DNA of 64,000 nt from NCBI GenBank assembly GCA_900315945.1, contig ONAZ01000009.1:17569-81568 (forward strand). Reading direction: 5' to 3'. Source of the DNA: an uncultured Lachnospiraceae bacterium (GTDB taxonomy: Bacteria; Bacillota; Clostridia; Lachnospirales; Lachnospiraceae). This document shows positions 46,286 to 55,554 of this stretch, in pieces. The notes beneath the pieces are model-generated. The model searched no databases. It had not been told where the DNA came from and worked only from the letters and a program-made list of their open reading frames with translations. Made by a program: the position numbers and the translations under genes. How positions within the stretch are numbered: position 1 is the stretch's first letter; every line of letters begins with the position of its first letter.

Positions 46286-48079
46286 TTATAGAAATCTCAA
46301 GAATCTATCTCCCGTCTTTGGCACAGACGTAACTTTATTAGATGTAGTTACAGCTACAATATTTTTCTCAGGTGTCATATCAAATAATCTGTTCATTCCA
46401 TTAATATGTCTAAAGTAAGAACAAAGAGCATAATAGGCTTGATATGTTGCATAGTCATTTACTTCAACATTATCAGTCCATCCAAATCCACCGCCTTCAA
46501 CTGCAAATGAACAGAGAGCGTCTACAACAGATACTCCATTCTTAATAAATCTTACATCATTATCAACATCTATTCCCAGTTCTGATAATCCAAGAAGAAC
46601 CATTGCAGTAGAGTTCGAATTCTCATTTAAGCCTGATGCAAATGCACCTGAAGGAGCCTGTACATTAGACAGATAATCAAGTGCCTTATTAACTGCTGCA
46701 TTAACGCTTGAATTGTTATTGTAATATGGTGCTAATGCTGCAAGAACCATTCCTGTAGTATCTATGTCAGCACCATTAGCATTCCACCCCCATGCACCGT
46801 TTGAAAGCTGTGCTTCTAATAATTTATTAACATACTGATTTCTTACTAAGCTCTCATAGTTCTTGGTATCAAGCGCAATTAATGCATAAGCAAAGCCATA
46901 CACTTTATTACCACTTGCTTCAATACTATCAACGTCATTTAACTGTCTTGTAATATCCACACCATCTATATTAGTTGGATCATAACCTATAGCATTAAGC
47001 GCAGTTACGACTTTAGCACACTCTGCTACACTATCGAATTTTCCATCTGATTTAATCTTGTTTCTTACACTCTCGTAATAACCTGAATAAAGACCAGAAT
47101 CTACAGCTTGTCCACTTCTTCCAAGTCCAATAAGATATCCTTCCTTTTGATCCCCATATACTATACTCTTATTATTATTCGAAAGATATCTCCCCGTATC
47201 ACTATATATTGTTCTTCTTTCTTCCTGACTCTTAGACTCTGTTATTACAGAAGGAGTTGGATAATCCTTGATATAAAGTGTTCTAACAAGAATTTTGTTA
47301 TTGGCATCAGAATCATATACTGTAAGCATATATTTCTTAGAAGTATTAGGCATCTCTACACTAAAGCTACCATCCTCACCAGTTCTTACTGCTACAAAAG
47401 GATTTGCTGGAAGAATCTCTAAAGTATTAATATCCAGCCATCCTATTTCAGCGTTAGCTACTGGAATACTATTCAGATTATAATTATTATCATAAGTATC
47501 CATCAGAAGCTTTCCAGACAGGTATCCATCAGAAAGAGACATATCAGAAAATCTTGTATAACAATCAGCATAGTACTGTGCATCCTGATATAAGAAGATA
47601 TCTACAACACTGTCTTCATTTACTATATCAGTAAGTCCCATTGCAGTTTGGCCATTTACATAATAGCCGCATGAAAGTAAAGTAGTTCCATCACCCCTCT
47701 TAAACGCTCTATTAATCTGAGGTCCATAAGTTCCCGGAACAACAACAAAATATTCATCCTTATTAGTTGAATTAAACTCAGTATACAAATCCTTATGAAT
47801 CTGCACCCACACATCTAACATCGATACGCCTGCAGAAGGAGCAACCGCATCCACGTACCCATACCTCTCAGCAGTATCAGATGCCACCGGGGTACTAAGC
47901 TTGACATCTTGGAACGCCCCATCAAATTGAGCAGTATACGTTATCTTCGCTGTTACTACTCCATCTGCATTTGCTGTAATTGTGTCCACAGTAATTCCTG
48001 CGCCAAGCAACGACAATGCCATTACAATAGAACAAACAATAGCACATACCTTTCTAGATATTCCTTTCTCTCTTAACAT
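46286..48079 (-). CDS. secreted alpha/alpha-barrel (prenyltransferase-like) surface protein, probable corrinoid binder
   Basis: About 597 residues. Signal peptide MLREKGISRKVCAIVCSIVM to about residue 40. Middle beta-rich parts include a DUF4430-like region (VSMLDVWVQIHKDLYTEF to DSVVDIFLYQ) and a carboxypeptidase-regulatory-like sheet. The C-terminal 280 residues carry repeats of the prenyltransferase/terpenoid-cyclase toroid (NGAWGWNANGADIDTTGMVL, SGAFASGLNENSNSTAMVLL, GGGFGWTDNVEVNDYATYQA). Vertebrate transcobalamin joins the same two folds. It ends VPKTGDRFLRFL, a sortase-like motif with no hydrophobic tail. Last gene after the B12-type ECF genes, with a terminator behind it. Confidence 0.8.
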   Translation of the reverse strand: MLREKGISRKVCAIVCSIVMALSLLGAGITVDTITANADGVVTAKITYTAQFDGAFQDVKLSTPVASDTAERYGYVDAVAPSAGVSMLDVWVQIHKDLYTEFNSTNKDEYFVVVPGTYGPQINRAFKRGDGTTLLSCGYYVNGQTAMGLTDIVNEDSVVDIFLYQDAQYYADCYTRFSDMSLSDGYLSGKLLMDTYDNNYNLNSIPVANAEIGWLDINTLEILPANPFVAVRTGEDGSFSVEMPNTSKKYMLTVYDSDANNKILVRTLYIKDYPTPSVITESKSQEERRTIYSDTGRYLSNNNKSIVYGDQKEGYLIGLGRSGQAVDSGLYSGYYESVRNKIKSDGKFDSVAECAKVVTALNAIGYDPTNIDGVDITRQLNDVDSIEASGNKVYGFAYALIALDTKNYESLVRNQYVNKLLEAQLSNGAWGWNANGADIDTTGMVLAALAPYYNNNSSVNAAVNKALDYLSNVQAPSGAFASGLNENSNSTAMVLLGLSELGIDVDNDVRFIKNGVSVVDALCSFAVEGGGFGWTDNVEVNDYATYQAYYALCSYFRHINGMNRLFDMTPEKNIVAVTTSNKVTSVPKTGDRFLRFL

Positions 48080-48168
48080 TTCTACACTTCCTTTCATTAT
48101 TTATAATTCTTCTATAAAAACAATATGTAATAATCTTTTAATTACGCTTTAGTAATTAACGCACTCAA

Positions 48169-48939
48169 CTAAACCTGCCGGACTCGATAAAAACCATACT
48201 TTATCTTAACTCGTTCTAGCTTAATAAGAACACTGTTACCAAATATAAATACAAACACCGAAGCCCTAAATGCATGCCATAAGTCAAAAGGCGCGCCAGT
48301 TATATACAAAGCCTTAAGTGCATCCAAAGACAAATCTGCGGCACTCATAGAACTCATGAACAATGTTCCTAGATTCATTATTCCACCATAGATTATGAAC
48401 ACCACAAAAAGCGTAAAAACCGCTAACGTAATATCATCTGCCGGCATTCTTTTTCTCTGAATAATAGCTCCAATAATTAATCCAACAAACCCAAACACAT
48501 AAATCCTCCACCCAATAAAAGTTGCTTCTGAGTTTGGCCAGATCAGATATGATATGTATGCCAGCACTTCCATAAATAGAACAGCACTAACTGGTCCAAT
48601 TAACACTTTAAAATCTCTCGAACGTGGCTTCTCAATATCTATCTTAGAAAAGACTACTCCTGCAATAAGGCCAAGAAGCCCCCAGGCAAACATTTGCCAG
48701 ATAGTCCATATTCCTTGTCCTGTAAAGAAATTGACAATAAACCTTGCCAGCATTCCTACTATCACACCAACAACAGGGCCAAAGGCTATTCCAGATATAA
48801 TCACCATCCCTGTTCCCGCCTGAATAGGAAGAATTGGAAATGACAATAGATCTCCTAAGACTGTTATGGCAGAAAGAATTGCTATCATTACAACCTCCCT
48901 TGCCTTAACCCTTCTGGCTCTTACATTTCTTCTTTGCAA
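48169..48939 (-). CDS. ECF transporter S component, probable corrinoid specificity
   Basis: 256 residues, about six membrane helices, starting with a basic segment then REVVMIAILSAITVLGDLLS. The ISGIAFGPVVGVIVGMLARF segment and overall layout match S components of vitamin ECF transporters. TTG at 48939 with AGGAGGTG upstream is the likely start; it overlaps the ATPase gene by 19 bases. The upstream cobalamin riboswitch and the DUF4430 genes point to cobalamin or another corrinoid as substrate. It may correspond to CbrT-type predictions; I cannot confirm orthology by eye. Confidence 0.8.
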   Translation of the reverse strand: MQRRNVRARRVKAREVVMIAILSAITVLGDLLSFPILPIQAGTGMVIISGIAFGPVVGVIVGMLARFIVNFFTGQGIWTIWQMFAWGLLGLIAGVVFSKIDIEKPRSRDFKVLIGPVSAVLFMEVLAYISYLIWPNSEATFIGWRIYVFGFVGLIIGAIIQRKRMPADDITLAVFTLFVVFIIYGGIMNLGTLFMSSMSAADLSLDALKALYITGAPFDLWHAFRASVFVFIFGNSVLIKLERVKIKYGFYRVRQV

Positions 48940-50600
48940 AATGTAATCACCTCCTCTGGGAGTATAGCTTTGGGGATAAACCTTCTTGCAATTCTATTAG
49001 ATGCTGTTGTAAAAAACTTATTACCCGAGAAGAATTCCCTTGTTCTGTCAATTGCAACAATCCTACCATTATGCATAAGACCACAACGATTAGCAAATCT
49101 TGCGCAGAATTCTATATCATGGCTTACCAGAAGTATAGTTATTCCCTGTTCTGATAAATGTTTTATCCTATTTCCTATTTCTATTTTTCTATTGTAATCA
49201 AGTCCTTTTGTTGGCTCATCCATTAAGATTATCTTAGGATTAAGAAGAAGCAGCTTACCTAATGCAAGCATCTGCTGTTGCCCACTGCTAAGATCATATG
49301 GGTGATATTTTCCACATCCTGTAAGATCAATCTTTAGAAGCATATCGCTTACTAACTCTCTCTTCTTATGGATATCAACAGATGTACCTTCTAGAGCTTC
49401 CATAAGTTCTTCTTCTACGGTAATTGCAGTAAATAAAGCCATAGCGTCCTGTGGCATAAAAACCATAGCTTCGTTTCCCAGAGGCACATTCTTATTTCCA
49501 TTTACTTTCTTTCCAAATATCCAGATATTACCAAATGATTGTTTTAATGTCTGGCATATTATTTGAAGGAGAGTACTTTTACCTGTTCCATTTCCACCTA
49601 AAAGTGCAAATATCTCTCCCTCATGTACACTAAGATTACAATCCTCAAGAACTGCTTTAGTATTATCATAAGAAAAGGAAATGTCTTTTAACTTTATTAA
49701 CTCCTTATTGTTAGATGAGCTAGAGAAGAAATCCTCAAATTCTTTCGAGACCATTTTCTCATTATATTCATCTAGACATACGCCTTCGAATCTTTTAGCA
49801 ATCCACCTCTGTCCCTCTGAGACAGTAAGGGGCAAATCACTACATCCATCATCTACTTCTTTTGCAATAAGAAGGGACGACGGAAGCCCTGCCTTAAAGC
49901 CAAGCTCTTTTGCTACTCCCTTAGGAGTACCCACATGATGTATCTGTGCTTTACCCATTGCAACAACCTTATCTGACATTCCATACACTTCTTCAAGGTG
50001 ATGCTCAACTATTATCACTGTAGTTCCAAGCTCTATATTTATTCTCTTAATCATATCTAAGAGATTTCTGCCAGCAAGAGGATCTAAGTATGCTGTAGGC
50101 TCATCTAGAATCAGAACATTAGGCTCCATTACCATCACTGAAGCAAGATGAACCATTTGCATCTCACCACCAGATAGTGTCGAGACATCCCTATCCAACC
50201 AACTCTGCATTCCGAAGAACTCACATATCTCTGCTATTCTTCGTTCCATTACATCTTGACTAAGGCCTAAGTTCTCCATGCCAAATGCAAGCTCGTGCCA
50301 CACCTTATCAGTTACCATTTGATTAATAGGATTCTGTCCCACATAGCCAAACATAGTAACTAATTCACTATCATCTATCTCTTCTATCCTTTTTCCACTT
50401 ATAAATAGACCACCTTCTACAATACCATAGGGCGAAACCGCAGGAAGAAGCTGCTTTATCAGCGTAGTTTTACCGCAGCCTGATGGTCCACAGACAAGTA
50501 CAAATTCTCCCTCTTCTATAGACAGGTTAATATTGGAAAGTGCATTTTCACTGCTTCCAGGATATCCAAAATTATAATCACAAAACTCAATTAATGCCAT
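48921..50600 (-). CDS. fused two-domain ECF ATPase
   Basis: About 559 residues with two complete ABC domains: first Walker A CGPSGCGKTT, signature LSGGEMQMVH, Walker B VLILDEPTAYLD, H in IIVEHHLEE; second GGNGTGKST, LSSGQQQMLALGK, ILMDEPTKGLD, LVSHD. This provides both motor subunits in one chain and marks a dedicated (group I) ECF system separate from the shared ecfA1A2T at 2458-5026. The ATG at 50600 overlaps the T gene stop by 10 bases. Confidence 0.93.
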   Translation of the reverse strand: MALIEFCDYNFGYPGSSENALSNINLSIEEGEFVLVCGPSGCGKTTLIKQLLPAVSPYGIVEGGLFISGKRIEEIDDSELVTMFGYVGQNPINQMVTDKVWHELAFGMENLGLSQDVMERRIAEICEFFGMQSWLDRDVSTLSGGEMQMVHLASVMVMEPNVLILDEPTAYLDPLAGRNLLDMIKRINIELGTTVIIVEHHLEEVYGMSDKVVAMGKAQIHHVGTPKGVAKELGFKAGLPSSLLIAKEVDDGCSDLPLTVSEGQRWIAKRFEGVCLDEYNEKMVSKEFEDFFSSSSNNKELIKLKDISFSYDNTKAVLEDCNLSVHEGEIFALLGGNGTGKSTLLQIICQTLKQSFGNIWIFGKKVNGNKNVPLGNEAMVFMPQDAMALFTAITVEEELMEALEGTSVDIHKKRELVSDMLLKIDLTGCGKYHPYDLSSGQQQMLALGKLLLLNPKIILMDEPTKGLDYNRKIEIGNRIKHLSEQGITILLVSHDIEFCARFANRCGLMHNGRIVAIDRTREFFSGNKFFTTASNRIARRFIPKAILPEEVITFCKEEM

Positions 50601-51475
50601 TTGATTACCCTTTCTGCCAAAATCGGAACTAGCATATACAACAAATAACATATCCAGAAAACAACAATATCTCTTACATCACACATCATGCCAAATGTGG
50701 GATAATAATAAACTTTATAGCTTACTGATAACGTCACTATAAATGAAGGAACCGCTAATGCAATTATTACCACAAGAAATAATATATCTAGCCTTTTTAT
50801 TCTATAATTAGAATAACTTGTACGCTTACCTATTCCATATCCCATGGACGTCATAATATTGGACGTATCAATAGAATTCTCAAGGGACCATGCTATCACA
50901 ATGGAGAATTCTTTACCTCTCTGTCTTATCTTCTTAAAAATCCCCGAATTATTATTTCTTCCCATTCCTGCCTGAGCATTTCTAACCACCTGCAGACGTT
51001 TCTTAAGAAGTGGGATATAGTGAAGAGTCATGGCAATAACAAGACCGAGATTAGGAACGAAGCTTCCAAACATAAAGGTTATCTTCTCTCCAGTAATTAT
51101 TCGTTGCATAATGTCACACCAGAGAAAAGCCGCTGCAAACATGGTTCCAAAAACCACTCCAAACACAGCCGCTTCCACAGTTATCCTATTGTCATTTACC
51201 ATAAATAGAACATTTTCTCCATTATGTGAAATGCACATATTACCAATTGTTGTAATCACAACAATTAATACAAGCCCTATTATATATTTTGAGAATTTCT
51301 TAAATCCAATTGTATGTATTTCATAAATGATTCCTGCAATAAGTGATGTACCAATAAGAAACGGATTCATCGTACACATTGTAAGAACTAACGCCAAAAG
51401 AAGATAAAGAAATGCACACCAGGGATGTATTATATTAAGTCCTCTTTTATCTAATAGCTTATTACGTAATACCAT
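50591..51475 (-). CDS. ECF transporter T component (dedicated)
   Basis: 294 residues, about six membrane helices. The two coupling motifs appear in modified form, NAQAGMGRNN and MTSMGYGIGKRTSYS (the second parallels the CbiQ-type ARGYG-GKRTSY). First ECF gene of the riboswitch-controlled operon; its start overlaps the DUF4430 gene by 25 bases. Confidence 0.88.
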   Translation of the reverse strand: MVLRNKLLDKRGLNIIHPWCAFLYLLLALVLTMCTMNPFLIGTSLIAGIIYEIHTIGFKKFSKYIIGLVLIVVITTIGNMCISHNGENVLFMVNDNRITVEAAVFGVVFGTMFAAAFLWCDIMQRIITGEKITFMFGSFVPNLGLVIAMTLHYIPLLKKRLQVVRNAQAGMGRNNNSGIFKKIRQRGKEFSIVIAWSLENSIDTSNIMTSMGYGIGKRTSYSNYRIKRLDILFLVVIIALAVPSFIVTLSVSYKVYYYPTFGMMCDVRDIVVFWICYLLYMLVPILAERVIKWH

Positions 51476-52257
51476 AATATATCCTCGCCACCATTAAGAT
51501 AATAGGAATTGCAACCCTTATTAGGTTTTCTTCCGTTTACCTTATACATCCATCCGCTATTTGGTCCTGCATTAAATTCATATAGATAATTAATTCCTCT
51601 CACATAGGAAGAACCTTTGAATTCATATTGTATCCCATTACTGTCACAAGCCTGCTTTAGCGCTTCGTCAACGCCTACTCTACCATCTCCATTTGTATCG
51701 TAAGCTGTGATATTTCTAGCCCCAAGTATAGCCGGATTAGCAGCGTAATCTTCTAACTCTGGAAAGCCTGCTGAAGTAAGTGCTCCATTACGACTAATTG
51801 AAGAACAATCTATTGCTATTGTACAATTCACAGTTGCAGGCGCTTTAGCATCTCCCCATATAAATGATTCAGCATTGCCTCCGCCGTTATCTAACGCCAT
51901 GTCTCCTTTTTCGTTATGAGAATTTATATCTAACGTTGCTGCAGAGTTCAATTCGCTTTTCTTCCCACTAGCATTGTCAGCATTAGCACTCTCATTTGAA
52001 ACAATAGAATTAACATTCTGCTGGTCAGAATTCTGCAATTGTACAGTTCCATTTACAGAATCTGTACTTGCTGTAACATTCAATCCATCACTCGAAGAGG
52101 AACTCTTCTTCGAATCATTCAAACTACTGGCTGGTGCAAATGTTATACCCAGAGTAATACCTACAACTGTTACTACTCCTATTAAGGATACAATAACAAT
52201 TTTTCTATTCTTTTTATAACTAAGAAAATCCTTGATTTTCTTCAATAATTCTTTCAT
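51451..52257 (-). CDS. membrane-anchored DUF4430 (transcobalamin-like) protein with EF-hand loop
   Basis: 268 residues. One N-terminal membrane anchor (RKIVIVSLIGVVTVVGITLG), a long Ser/Asn-rich extracellular linker, and a C-terminal DUF4430 domain: FKGSSYVRGINYLYEFNAGP, SGWMYKVNGRKPNKGCNSYY and EDILWYYV. DUF4430 is related to the C-terminal beta domain of vertebrate transcobalamin and intrinsic factor. Inside it sits a Ca2+-binding loop of the dockerin/EF-hand kind, DTNGDGRVGVDEAL. It is the first gene behind the cobalamin riboswitch and overlaps the ECF T gene, so it likely captures a corrinoid for the transporter. Confidence 0.85.
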   Translation of the reverse strand: MKELLKKIKDFLSYKKNRKIVIVSLIGVVTVVGITLGITFAPASSLNDSKKSSSSSDGLNVTASTDSVNGTVQLQNSDQQNVNSIVSNESANADNASGKKSELNSAATLDINSHNEKGDMALDNGGGNAESFIWGDAKAPATVNCTIAIDCSSISRNGALTSAGFPELEDYAANPAILGARNITAYDTNGDGRVGVDEALKQACDSNGIQYEFKGSSYVRGINYLYEFNAGPNSGWMYKVNGRKPNKGCNSYYLNGGEDILWYYVISY

Positions 52258-52320
52258 ATTAAAGCCCATTCCATTTCTGTCACTAAGAATTCCTCTAAAT
52301 ATTTATAAGCAAAACAAAAT

Positions 52321-52348
52321 CCCTGCATTGCTATACAACAAAGCAGGG
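52321..52348 (-). terminator. riboswitch expression-platform terminator
   Basis: Minus-strand CCCTGC/GCAGGG stem with an inner TTG/CAA extension, followed by ATTTTGTTTTG. It stands between the cobalamin aptamer and the DUF4430 start codon, so ligand binding would promote termination. Confidence 0.7.
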
Positions 52349-52460
52349 AAACTAATATTAAACACCAAAACACAATACTTAGATTGAGAACATACCCACA
52401 ATTAAGTACTGAATCTATACACGGTATCTTCTGCTCCCTCACCCAAGCAAAATAATCCTC

Positions 52461-52636
52461 ACTTATGACAGGTCTCCTGGCTTGTAGATTGTACACACAG
52501 TGTACGTAGTAATAAACCTTCTCAAACTTATCCATTCACAAATGGTGTCCGTTCAATGGTACACATATTACCTAATCTCTTACAGTAATGGCTGTTGCTT
52601 CGGCCTCTAACCGAATTCCCTATTAAGTATTGCTAC
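52461..52636 (-). promoter_or_regulatory. cobalamin (B12) riboswitch
   Basis: The minus strand carries the B12 box AAGCCAGGAGACCTGTCA (52466-52483), the 5' core TAGGGAATTCGGTTAGAGG (52604-52622) and GCAACAGCCATTACTGTAA (52580-52598), which correspond to the conserved aptamer parts. A closing stem ACTTA/TAAGT joins the two ends. It lies about 200 bases before the DUF4430 gene, so it controls the corrinoid uptake operon. The frame that reads through it on the same strand is not a gene. Confidence 0.92.
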
Positions 52637-52675
52637 ATCATAAGATATGTATGTATATCATATTTTCAATCTACA

Positions 52676-52709
52676 AAAAGTATTATTCCAAAATACTAAT
52701 AATACTTTT
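52676..52709 (-). terminator. intrinsic terminator overlapping the secA stop
   Basis: Perfect 12-bp stem AAAAGTATTATT/AATAATACTTTT on the minus strand, followed by TG; the stem itself ends in T's. It separates secA from the riboswitch operon. Confidence 0.65.
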
Positions 52710-55272
52710 ATGCACGTCCGTGGCAGAACTTATATTTCTTACCAGAGCCGCAAGGACATGGACTATTAGGTCGAATCTTCTCTTCCTTTCTACGCATAGG
52801 TCCTCTGACACTTTCTTCCTTGTTAGTTCCAGTCTCTTTCGCTACTTCTTCACGCTCCATCTTCTTCTCAATACGAACACGATAAAGCATCTGAACAGTC
52901 TCTGTACGAATGGCTTCATTCATAGCATCTACCATATCATAGCTTGCCATCTTATATTCATCAACCGGATTACGCTGACCATAAGCCTGAAGTCCAATTC
53001 CTTGACGAAGCTGATCCATATCATCGATTTCTTCCATCCACTTCTTATCAATAACACGAAGAAGTACAATTCTCTCTATCTCTCTAAATGCATCAGCATC
53101 ATCGAATTCCGCTTCCTTCGCCTCATACATTTCGTATGCCTTCTTAAGGAGCTTCTCCTTAAGATCATCCACACAATTTATATCATCAAGTGTACTTGCA
53201 TCGAACTTCTCGAAAGGAATAATCTCTCGTATAACTGAATTCATCTCTGACAAATCCCAATTATCAACTGGTATTTCATCAGAACAACACATATCAATTG
53301 CATTATATAGATCAGTCTCAACCATGTTAAGAATCTGTTCTTTCATATTTTCACCAGCAAGAACTCTTCTTCTCTGTTCGTAAATTAATTCACGCTGATC
53401 ATTCATAACCTGGTCATACTCAAGAAGATTCTTTCTTATTGCAAAGTTGTTACTCTCAATCTTCTTCTGAGCATTTTCAAGAGCATTACTTAACATCTTA
53501 TGCTGAATCTCATCAGTCTCAGCAACTCCAAGAGAATTAAATACAGTCATAAGTCTCTCAGAACCAAATAGCCTCATAAGATCATCTTCAAGAGATACAT
53601 AGAATTTAGATTCTCCCACATCACCTTGTCGACCTGAACGACCACGAAGCTGATTATCAATACGACGCGACTCGTGACGCTCTGTACCTATAATCTTAAG
53701 TCCACCTGCTGCCTTTGCTTCTTCATCAAGCTTAATATCAGTACCACGACCAGCCATATTAGTAGCAATTGTTACAGCACCATGCTTTCCTGCCTCTGCG
53801 ATAATCTCAGCTTCCTTCTCGTGGAACTTCGCATTTAACACATTATGAGGTATTCCTTCCTTACGAAGACGACGAGAAATCTCCTCTGATACGTCAATTG
53901 TAATTGTACCAACAAGAACTGGTTGTCCCTTGGCATGTGACCTTTTAACTTCCTCAATAACGGAAATGTACTTTCCATTCTTAGTCTTATATACTGCATC
54001 ATCATGGTCAACTCTTATCATAGGCATATTAGTTGGAATCTCAATAACATCCATACCGTAGATATCTCTAAATTCCTGTTCCTCTGTAAGACCTGTACCA
54101 GTCATACCAGCTTTCTTATCATATTTATTAAAGAAGTTCTGGAATGTAATATTAGCAAGAGTCATAGACTCTCTCTTAACCTTAACATGCTCTTTTGCTT
54201 CAATAGCCTGATGAAGACCATCAGAATAACGACGACCAGGCATAATACGTCCTGTAAAGGAATCTACGATTAATATCTGATCATCTTGAACTACATAATC
54301 CTGATCTCTATGCATTAAGTTATGGGCACGAAGAGCAAGAATTACATTATGTTGAATCTCAAGATTCTCTGCATCAGCCAGGTTATCAATATGGAAGAAT
54401 TCCTCTGTCTTCTTAACACCCTGGGCTGTAAGATTAACTACCTTGTCTTTCTCATTAACAATAAAGTCTCCTGTCTCCTCTTGAACAACACCCATAATGG
54501 CATCCATTTTAGAAAATTCAGGAAGATCCTCACCTCTCTGTAACTGACGAGCCAACACATCACACATCTCGTATAACTTAGTTGACTTACCAGACTGACC
54601 AGAAATAATAAGTGGCGTTCTAGCCTCATCAATAAGAACCGAATCCACCTCATCAATAATGGCATAATGAAGACCACGCTGTACAAGTTGGTTCTCGTAT
54701 ACAACCATGTTATCACGAAGATAATCAAAACCATCTTCATTATTAGTTATATAAGTAATATCAGCATTGTATGCTTCTCTTCTCTCATCTCTGTCCATAT
54801 CGCTAAGCACAGGCTTACAAGTTAATCCAAGGAATTCGTGTAATTTACCCATCTCTGTAGCATCACGCTTAGCAAGGTAATCGTTAACTGTAACAATATG
54901 AACACCTTTGCCTTCTAGGGCATTAAGATATGCAGGCGCCGTTGCAGCTAATGTCTTACCTTCACCAGTCTTCATCTCAGCAATACGACCCTGGTGAAGA
55001 ATTATACCACCAATAAGCTGTACTCTAAAATGCTCCATACCAAGTACTCTTCTTGAAGCTTCTCGAACTACCGCAAATGCTTCTACAAGAAGATCGTCTA
55101 AAGTCTCTCCTTCACTAAGTCTTTTCTTGAAGTAATCTGTCTTAGCCTGCAATTCTTCATCAGAAAGTGACATCATCTCTGAGCGAAGTGCTTCAATCTC
55201 ATCAACAGTCTTCTCTACAAGTTTAATTTCTCTCTCACTATGAGTTCCGAAAATCTTATCTAGTAAACTCAT
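52708..55272 (-). CDS. secA: preprotein translocase ATPase SecA
   Basis: 854-residue motor of Sec-dependent export. N-terminal [20 protein letters not shown]alker A, DEVDS Walker [41 protein letters not shown]. The C-terminus has the SEC-C zinc motif ([18 protein letters not shown]) that binds ribosomes and SecB-like partners. AAGGAGTG precedes the ATG. Works with SecY at 21342-22652. Confidence 0.98.
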   Translation of the reverse strand: MSLLDKIFGTHSEREIKLVEKTVDEIEALRSEMMSLSDEELQAKTDYFKKRLSEGETLDDLLVEAFAVVREASRRVLGMEHFRVQLIGGIILHQGRIAEMKTGEGKTLAATAPAYLNALEGKGVHIVTVNDYLAKRDATEMGKLHEFLGLTCKPVLSDMDRDERREAYNADITYITNNEDGFDYLRDNMVVYENQLVQRGLHYAIIDEVDSVLIDEARTPLIISGQSGKSTKLYEMCDVLARQLQRGEDLPEFSKMDAIMGVVQEETGDFIVNEKDKVVNLTAQGVKKTEEFFHIDNLADAENLEIQHNVILALRAHNLMHRDQDYVVQDDQILIVDSFTGRIMPGRRYSDGLHQAIEAKEHVKVKRESMTLANITFQNFFNKYDKKAGMTGTGLTEEQEFRDIYGMDVIEIPTNMPMIRVDHDDAVYKTKNGKYISVIEEVKRSHAKGQPVLVGTITIDVSEEISRRLRKEGIPHNVLNAKFHEKEAEIIAEAGKHGAVTIATNMAGRGTDIKLDEEAKAAGGLKIIGTERHESRRIDNQLRGRSGRQGDVGESKFYVSLEDDLMRLFGSERLMTVFNSLGVAETDEIQHKMLSNALENAQKKIESNNFAIRKNLLEYDQVMNDQRELIYEQRRRVLAGENMKEQILNMVETDLYNAIDMCCSDEIPVDNWDLSEMNSVIREIIPFEKFDASTLDDINCVDDLKEKLLKKAYEMYEAKEAEFDDADAFREIERIVLLRVIDKKWMEEIDDMDQLRQGIGLQAYGQRNPVDEYKMASYDMVDAMNEAIRTETVQMLYRVRIEKKMEREEVAKETGTNKEESVRGPMRRKEEKIRPNSPCPCGSGKKYKFCHGRA

Positions 55273-55519
55273 CTACTCACTCCTTAATAATCATTTATTC
55301 AAAACAAGTATATTTCTATTAATTACACACCATGTAATTATATCAGAAAATTGCTTTATATTAAATATGTATTTCTGTCCAAGACAATTAAAACCTTTGC
55401 ATTATATAAAAAATATGCTTGACAAAAGCGTTCTTTGTATAAATTGTCTGATAACTTCAGTAAGATTTTTGACAATTTGCGACAATTTAAGTTATTTGAG
55501 TAAATTTTCTAATTTTTTA

Positions 55520-55548
55520 TTGACAAAATTCTTAATGCGTAGTATTAT
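55520..55548 (+). promoter_or_regulatory. strong sigma-A promoter for the large ncRNA
   Basis: Perfect TTGACA (55520-55525), 17-base spacer, TATTAT (55543-55548); transcription would begin near 55555 on the plus strand. Two more TTGACA hexamers lie at 55419 and 55469, about 50 bases apart, without equally good -10 boxes. Confidence 0.82.
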
Positions 55549-55554
55549 TCTATT

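Noticed and set aside
52254..52535. Open frame of 93 codons on the minus strand upstream of the DUF4430 gene
   Set aside because: It reads through the cobalamin riboswitch box (giving LQARRP) and its terminator; no protein family and no proper ribosome binding site.
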